From assembly GCF_013408825.1 (NCBI RefSeq), contig NZ_JACCBZ010000003.1:248001-312000 (forward strand): a stretch of 64,000 nucleotides of DNA, read 5' to 3'. Of the stretch, positions 60,366 to 64,000 are shown one piece after another; the first letter of the stretch is position 1, and every line of letters begins with the position of its first letter. The DNA comes from Mucilaginibacter tundrae. GTDB taxonomy: Bacteria > Bacteroidota > Bacteroidia > Sphingobacteriales > Sphingobacteriaceae. Made by a program: the position numbers and the translations under genes. The notes beneath the pieces are model-generated. The model was given only the letters and a program-made list of their open reading frames with translations, had not been told where the DNA came from and ran no database searches.

Positions 60366-61268
60366 ATGAAACCACATTTTCTTAAAGTAGCTGTACAGCC
60401 ACAAAATTCCTTTAGTATAAGGCATGATATTTTGCCTACCTTCAGGGGTATATGGCACTATCACCCGGAACTTGAACTGCACTATGTTATAAAAGGTGAA
60501 GGGGTACGTTTTATTGGTGATAATATCAGCAACTTTTCTTCGGGAGAAATATTACTATTAGGAGAAAAATTACCGCATTGCTGGCGTTGTAAAGAAGAAT
60601 ACTTCCAACCGGATTCCGGACTCAATGTAGAAGTGATCGTTATACATTTTTTACCTGATTGCCTGGGGCGCTATTTATTGAATTTACCGGAGGCTTATTT
60701 ACTGCCTAAGCTTTTTGAAAAAGCTAAAAATGGCCTTATTATAAATGGCAAGGCTAAAGAAGAACTTAAACAACTAATGCACCGTGCGGTAAATGCCAAT
60801 AACCTGGATAGGATTATTGTGCTGCTATCCATACTTAAGGTTTTAGCTGAAAATGAAGATTTTGAACCAATAACACTATCGCATAACGAGTTTCATCAAT
60901 CAAACGAGTTAGATACTATACGCCTTAATAAAGTTTGCTCATACACACTGACTAACTATAAAAAGGAGATAAGCCTTAATGAGATCGCGGCTATTGGCAA
61001 CTTAAGTGTTACCTCGTTTTGCAGGTACTTTAAGTTGATGACTAAGAAGACATTCTCTGACTTTTTGACGGAGATAAGGATAAGTCATGCCTGTCGTTTT
61101 TTGATCGAGGATAAATTGCCTACGGAAGTAATTTGTTTTGAGTGTGGTTTTAACAATATTTCCAACTTTTACCGGCACTTTAAGAAGGTAACGGGTATGA
61201 CCCCATTAGAATATAAGCGGAGGTATTTGAAAGGACAAACCACCCATATAGTTGCCCAAAGCGCTTAA
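60366..61268 (+). CDS. AraC-family transcriptional regulator
   Basis: 300 residues. N-terminal cupin sensor (about 15-110: HYHPELELHYVIKGEGVRFIG, LLGEKLPHCW) and a C-terminal AraC double helix-turn-helix (about 190-290: ISLNEIAAIGNLSVTSFCRYF, and CFECGFNNISNFYRHFKKVTGMTPLEYKRRY). Cytoplasmic. It is transcribed away from the DUF3826-susC operon and is the only regulator next to it, so it probably activates that operon on binding a free sugar. Rhamnose, arabinose or galactose would suit the enzyme set (inference). Its stop is 2 bp from the convergent GH2 stop. Confidence 0.88.
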   Translation: MKPHFLKVAVQPQNSFSIRHDILPTFRGIWHYHPELELHYVIKGEGVRFIGDNISNFSSGEILLLGEKLPHCWRCKEEYFQPDSGLNVEVIVIHFLPDCLGRYLLNLPEAYLLPKLFEKAKNGLIINGKAKEELKQLMHRAVNANNLDRIIVLLSILKVLAENEDFEPITLSHNEFHQSNELDTIRLNKVCSYTLTNYKKEISLNEIAAIGNLSVTSFCRYFKLMTKKTFSDFLTEIRISHACRFLIEDKLPTEVICFECGFNNISNFYRHFKKVTGMTPLEYKRRYLKGQTTHIVAQSA

Positions 61269-61270
61269 AT

Positions 61271-63667
61271 TTACTTTGAATTTAAAACCGTAGTTGATGG
61301 CTTTAAACCAACTGAACTGGCTTCAACTAAAACTTTCCCCTTGGTTTTTTGCGAACGTACTATGAGCAGGCACATGCCATGGAACGCTTTGCGATGGTTC
61401 GCTTTAAATGGTTCCATACTTATTTGGGAGCCATTATCAACGCCCGCTATGCCGGCAGGGCCTTTTATTTTAAAATTAACGAGATTTTCGGCATCGGGTA
61501 CTATGTTTCCATCTTTATCTAAAACTTTTACCTTTATAAATGACATGTCGTTGCCATCAGCATTGATAGATTTCCTATCGGCAATTAACTGGATTTTTGC
61601 TGGCGAACCTGCTGTATGAACTTCCTCCGATAATATGATCTTTCCATTTTTGCGGGATATTGCTTTTAATATACCCGGTTCAAATTTCACTTTCCATACC
61701 ACATGCAGGTCATCCCCTTGTTTTTTCTTTATTCCTAATGATTTACCGTTTAAAAAAAGTTCCACCTCATCGGCCTGGCTATAGTATGCCCAAACATCAA
61801 TTATTTGTCCGGGTTTCCAGTTCCAGTGAGGCAATAGATGCAGAACAGGTTTATTCGTCCACTCGCTTTGATACATATAATAAACATCTTTGGGGAAGCC
61901 TGCCAAATCAACAATACCAAAATATGAACTGCGGGAAGGCCATGGATATGGTGTCGGCTCGCCCAGGTAATCGAAGCCAGTCCATATAAAAAGGCCTGAA
62001 AGGAAATTATACTTTTTGATGATTTTCCAGGTTTCCTCGTGTGTTGAACCCCAGTAAGCGGCTACATTATCATAGGCGGTAACCGCGAATTGAGGATTAC
62101 CCTGTGTAAATGGAATTTTTGAACTCTGAGGCCAATGGCGGGAAGTATCAGTTGGAGTATCATAAAATCCCCGGGTTTCCAGCGCCGACATAGTTTCCGT
62201 AGCGATAAATTTTTGATTGGGATAATTCTTTAAAAAGTCGGCATATACTTCCTGGTGATAGTTTAAACCAACCAAATCCAGGGCACCTGATTGATAGATG
62301 AAATTTTTATGCGGGTCAGATTCGCTTAATGCAGATGTAACCGGCCTGGTATCGTCAATATTCTTTACGATTTTAACCAGCTCCCGGGTTATTGAGATAC
62401 CGGTGCTATCAAATTGTTCGCGGATCTCGTTACCTACACTCCATATAAAAACGCAGGGGTGGTTACGATCGCGGAGGATTTGGTCTGTCAGATCTTGTTT
62501 GTGCCATTGGGCCCAGTCTTCATGATAATCGTGTTTAGTTTTTTTCTTGGCCCACATATCAAATGCTTCATCCATTACTAAAAAGCCCATTTTATCGCAG
62601 AGGGTTAAAAACTCAGGAGCCGGCGGATTATGTGAAGTGCGAATAGCATTACAACCCATTTGCTTTAGAATTTGCAGCTGCCTTTCAATTGCACGGGTAT
62701 TTACTGCTGCTCCTAACGCACCTAAATCGTGATGCATACAAACGCCTTTTATTTTCATTTGGATGCCGTTTAGAGAAAAACCCTTTTGACTATCGAACTT
62801 AAACGAGCGGATGCCTATGTTAACGTTATAATCATCCAATAATTCATTTCCCTTAAATAACTGCAAAACAACTTTATATAAATAAGGATGATCTGTAGAC
62901 CACAAAATTGGGTTTTGGATAACTATGTCTCTATCAATGGCATCAACCTGGTTATTAATTGATGAAGTATTATCAGCAACAACTTTACTCTTTTCATCAT
63001 AGATAACAGTTTTTAAATTCAGGTTTTTATCGGTAGATGATATGCCGGTTTTGATATTTACAGTTGCGCTATGATCACTGATTTGTGGCGTGGTTATAAA
63101 AGTGCCCCATTGTTTAAAATGGGATTTATTTACGGCAGTGAGCCATACATTGCGGTAAATGCCTGAACCGCTGTACCAGCGGGAGTTAGGCTGGTCGGAA
63201 TTGTCAACCCTTACCGCAATAACGTTTGTTTGATTGCCGAATTTTAAATAACCGGTAAGGTCATAATTGAAAGAGATATAGCCGTTAGGCCTTTTGCCCA
63301 GGTAATGGCTGTTTATCCAAACTTCGCTGTTACGGTAAACGCCATCGAAATTGATGATGATGTTTTTGCTTTTTGACGATAATGGTAATGTGAATGTTTT
63401 GCGATACCAGCCAATCCCTGTTGGTAAACCACCCTCATTTGCTGTTGAAGGATTTCTTTGGCTGAAACTACCTTCTATGCTCCAATCATGCGGCAGATCG
63501 AGGGTGCGCCATTTGTTGTCGTTAAATGTATTGCTTTTGGCTAAACTGTCATCGCCAAGCATAAACTTCCAATTCCTATCGAAACTTTCGACTTTACGTG
63601 CCGATTGCGCAGATGCGGTAAACCATCCTGCGAAAACAAAACTGATAAAAACAAAAAACAGCTTCAT
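61271..63667 (-). CDS. GH2 beta-galactosidase, secreted (DUF4982 type)
   Basis: 798 residues from ATG 63667; a GTG 9 bp upstream is in frame but gives a poorer leader. Signal peptide ending ASAQ. Sandwich domain (about 25-175), Ig-like domain, TIM barrel (about 290-590), then DUF4982-like and bacterial Ig-like domains (PAKIQLIADRKSINADGNDM). Acid/base Glu414 in WSVGNEIREQ, nucleophile Glu491 in FIATETMSALETRG. Substrate probably beta-galactoside of plant origin. Spaced 9 bp from the upstream isomerase-like gene, so co-transcribed with it rather than with the large operon. Confidence 0.9.
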   Translation of the reverse strand: MKLFFVFISFVFAGWFTASAQSARKVESFDRNWKFMLGDDSLAKSNTFNDNKWRTLDLPHDWSIEGSFSQRNPSTANEGGLPTGIGWYRKTFTLPLSSKSKNIIINFDGVYRNSEVWINSHYLGKRPNGYISFNYDLTGYLKFGNQTNVIAVRVDNSDQPNSRWYSGSGIYRNVWLTAVNKSHFKQWGTFITTPQISDHSATVNIKTGISSTDKNLNLKTVIYDEKSKVVADNTSSINNQVDAIDRDIVIQNPILWSTDHPYLYKVVLQLFKGNELLDDYNVNIGIRSFKFDSQKGFSLNGIQMKIKGVCMHHDLGALGAAVNTRAIERQLQILKQMGCNAIRTSHNPPAPEFLTLCDKMGFLVMDEAFDMWAKKKTKHDYHEDWAQWHKQDLTDQILRDRNHPCVFIWSVGNEIREQFDSTGISITRELVKIVKNIDDTRPVTSALSESDPHKNFIYQSGALDLVGLNYHQEVYADFLKNYPNQKFIATETMSALETRGFYDTPTDTSRHWPQSSKIPFTQGNPQFAVTAYDNVAAYWGSTHEETWKIIKKYNFLSGLFIWTGFDYLGEPTPYPWPSRSSYFGIVDLAGFPKDVYYMYQSEWTNKPVLHLLPHWNWKPGQIIDVWAYYSQADEVELFLNGKSLGIKKKQGDDLHVVWKVKFEPGILKAISRKNGKIILSEEVHTAGSPAKIQLIADRKSINADGNDMSFIKVKVLDKDGNIVPDAENLVNFKIKGPAGIAGVDNGSQISMEPFKANHRKAFHGMCLLIVRSQKTKGKVLVEASSVGLKPSTTVLNSK

Positions 63668-63676
63668 ATCAAACAC

Positions 63677-64000
63677 TTAACAAACTTGTACAACATTTAT
63701 ATTAAGCAATTGCCCCAGCTTGCTGATTTTTGAAGCGATATGCCCCACGCCTACTGCACAGTGATGGGCAGGGCCGTAGCTATTCCAATCATTTACAAAT
63801 TTTCGGGCACCTAAGCTAAATTTATACCGGCTATTGGTGTTGCCTATTTGCAATATCGGGCCTGGTACTGATTCGCCTTCGGCTACCAGCAATATTAATT
63901 TGCCACCCGCTTGCTCCACCACCGACAATAAAGTTACCGGGCCGGTTTTCACCGACATTTCAACAGATAAACCACGACCAACTTTGCCGTGAAATACTTT
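63677..64000 (-). CDS. L-fucose/L-arabinose isomerase-like protein, C-terminal part (cut by window edge)
   Basis: The frame is open to the end of the window: 107 residues up to the stop. It includes KVFHGKVGRGLSVEMSVKTG, then LQIGNTNSRYKFSLGARKFV and a C-terminal NSYGPAHHCAVGVGH block. A GPxHH ending of this kind is typical of the L-fucose/L-arabinose isomerase-like family found in Bacteroidota. The conserved His pair fits a metal or substrate site. The real start lies beyond 64000. The identity of the sugar is not determinable from the fragment. Operonic with the GH2 gene. Confidence 0.6.
   Translation of the reverse strand, partial: KVFHGKVGRGLSVEMSVKTGPVTLLSVVEQAGGKLILLVAEGESVPGPILQIGNTNSRYKFSLGARKFVNDWNSYGPAHHCAVGVGHIASKISKLGQLLNINVVQVC

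Overview
The window looks like a chromosome segment of a soil or plant-associated Bacteroidota, most likely Sphingobacteriaceae (Mucilaginibacter/Pedobacter type). The reasons are a SusC/SusD pair, many secreted glycoside hydrolases with signal peptides ending in AQ, A+T-rich spacers, and promoters of the Bacteroidota form TTTG-N19-TAnnTTTG. Nearly everything here serves pectin breakdown: homogalacturonan, rhamnogalacturonan side chains, and probably rhamnogalacturonan II.

Region 1 (about 0.2-18.1 kb, plus strand) holds uronate catabolism. After a HAD hydrolase come kdgK-eda-exuT-kduI, a LacI-type regulator, uxaC, and then a GH28-CE8-uxaB-uxaA-GH105-DUF5703 operon. Extracellular and periplasmic enzymes (GH28, CE8, GH105) release galacturonate and unsaturated galacturonate. 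ExuT imports uronates. UxaC-UxaB-UxaA turn galacturonate into 2-keto-3-deoxygluconate (KDG), and KdgK and Eda take KDG to pyruvate and glyceraldehyde-3-phosphate. KduI starts the unsaturated-uronate branch; its usual partner KduD is not in the window. Three of these transcription units carry a related, roughly 22-bp imperfect palindrome centred on CG, each about 51 bp upstream of a perfect TAnnTTTG box. These are the best candidate operators of the LacI-type protein.

Region 2 (59.9 kb down to 18.1 kb, minus strand) is one near-continuous run of 22 genes, about 42 kb, with gaps mostly under 25 bp. It begins with DUF3826, SusC, SusD and a PL1 pectate lyase. It continues with a beta-helix/DUF6298-like protein, GH140 (apiosidase family), GH43, a large beta-propeller protein, a sialate-O-acetylesterase-type esterase, GH2, GH78, a sialidase-fold protein, an STN-esterase fusion, a secreted TIM-barrel protein, a GH141-like beta-helix protein, a secreted RhaM-like protein, a Gfo/Idh/MocA oxidoreductase and a sodium:sugar symporter. 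It ends with GH78, GH2, GH106 and GH127. A perfect 15-bp hairpin separates susD from the enzyme genes. The enzyme set (apiosidase, three rhamnosidases, arabinofuranosidase, galactosidases, GH141-like and sialidase-like proteins) resembles side-chain trimming of RG-I and RG-II.

Region 3 (60.3-64.0 kb) has a divergent AraC-type regulator, likely for the big operon, then a convergent GH2 beta-galactosidase and the 3' end of a sugar-isomerase-like gene cut by the window edge. No tRNA, rRNA, CRISPR array, insertion sequence or phage gene was seen. All functions are inferred from sequence reading without database searches.
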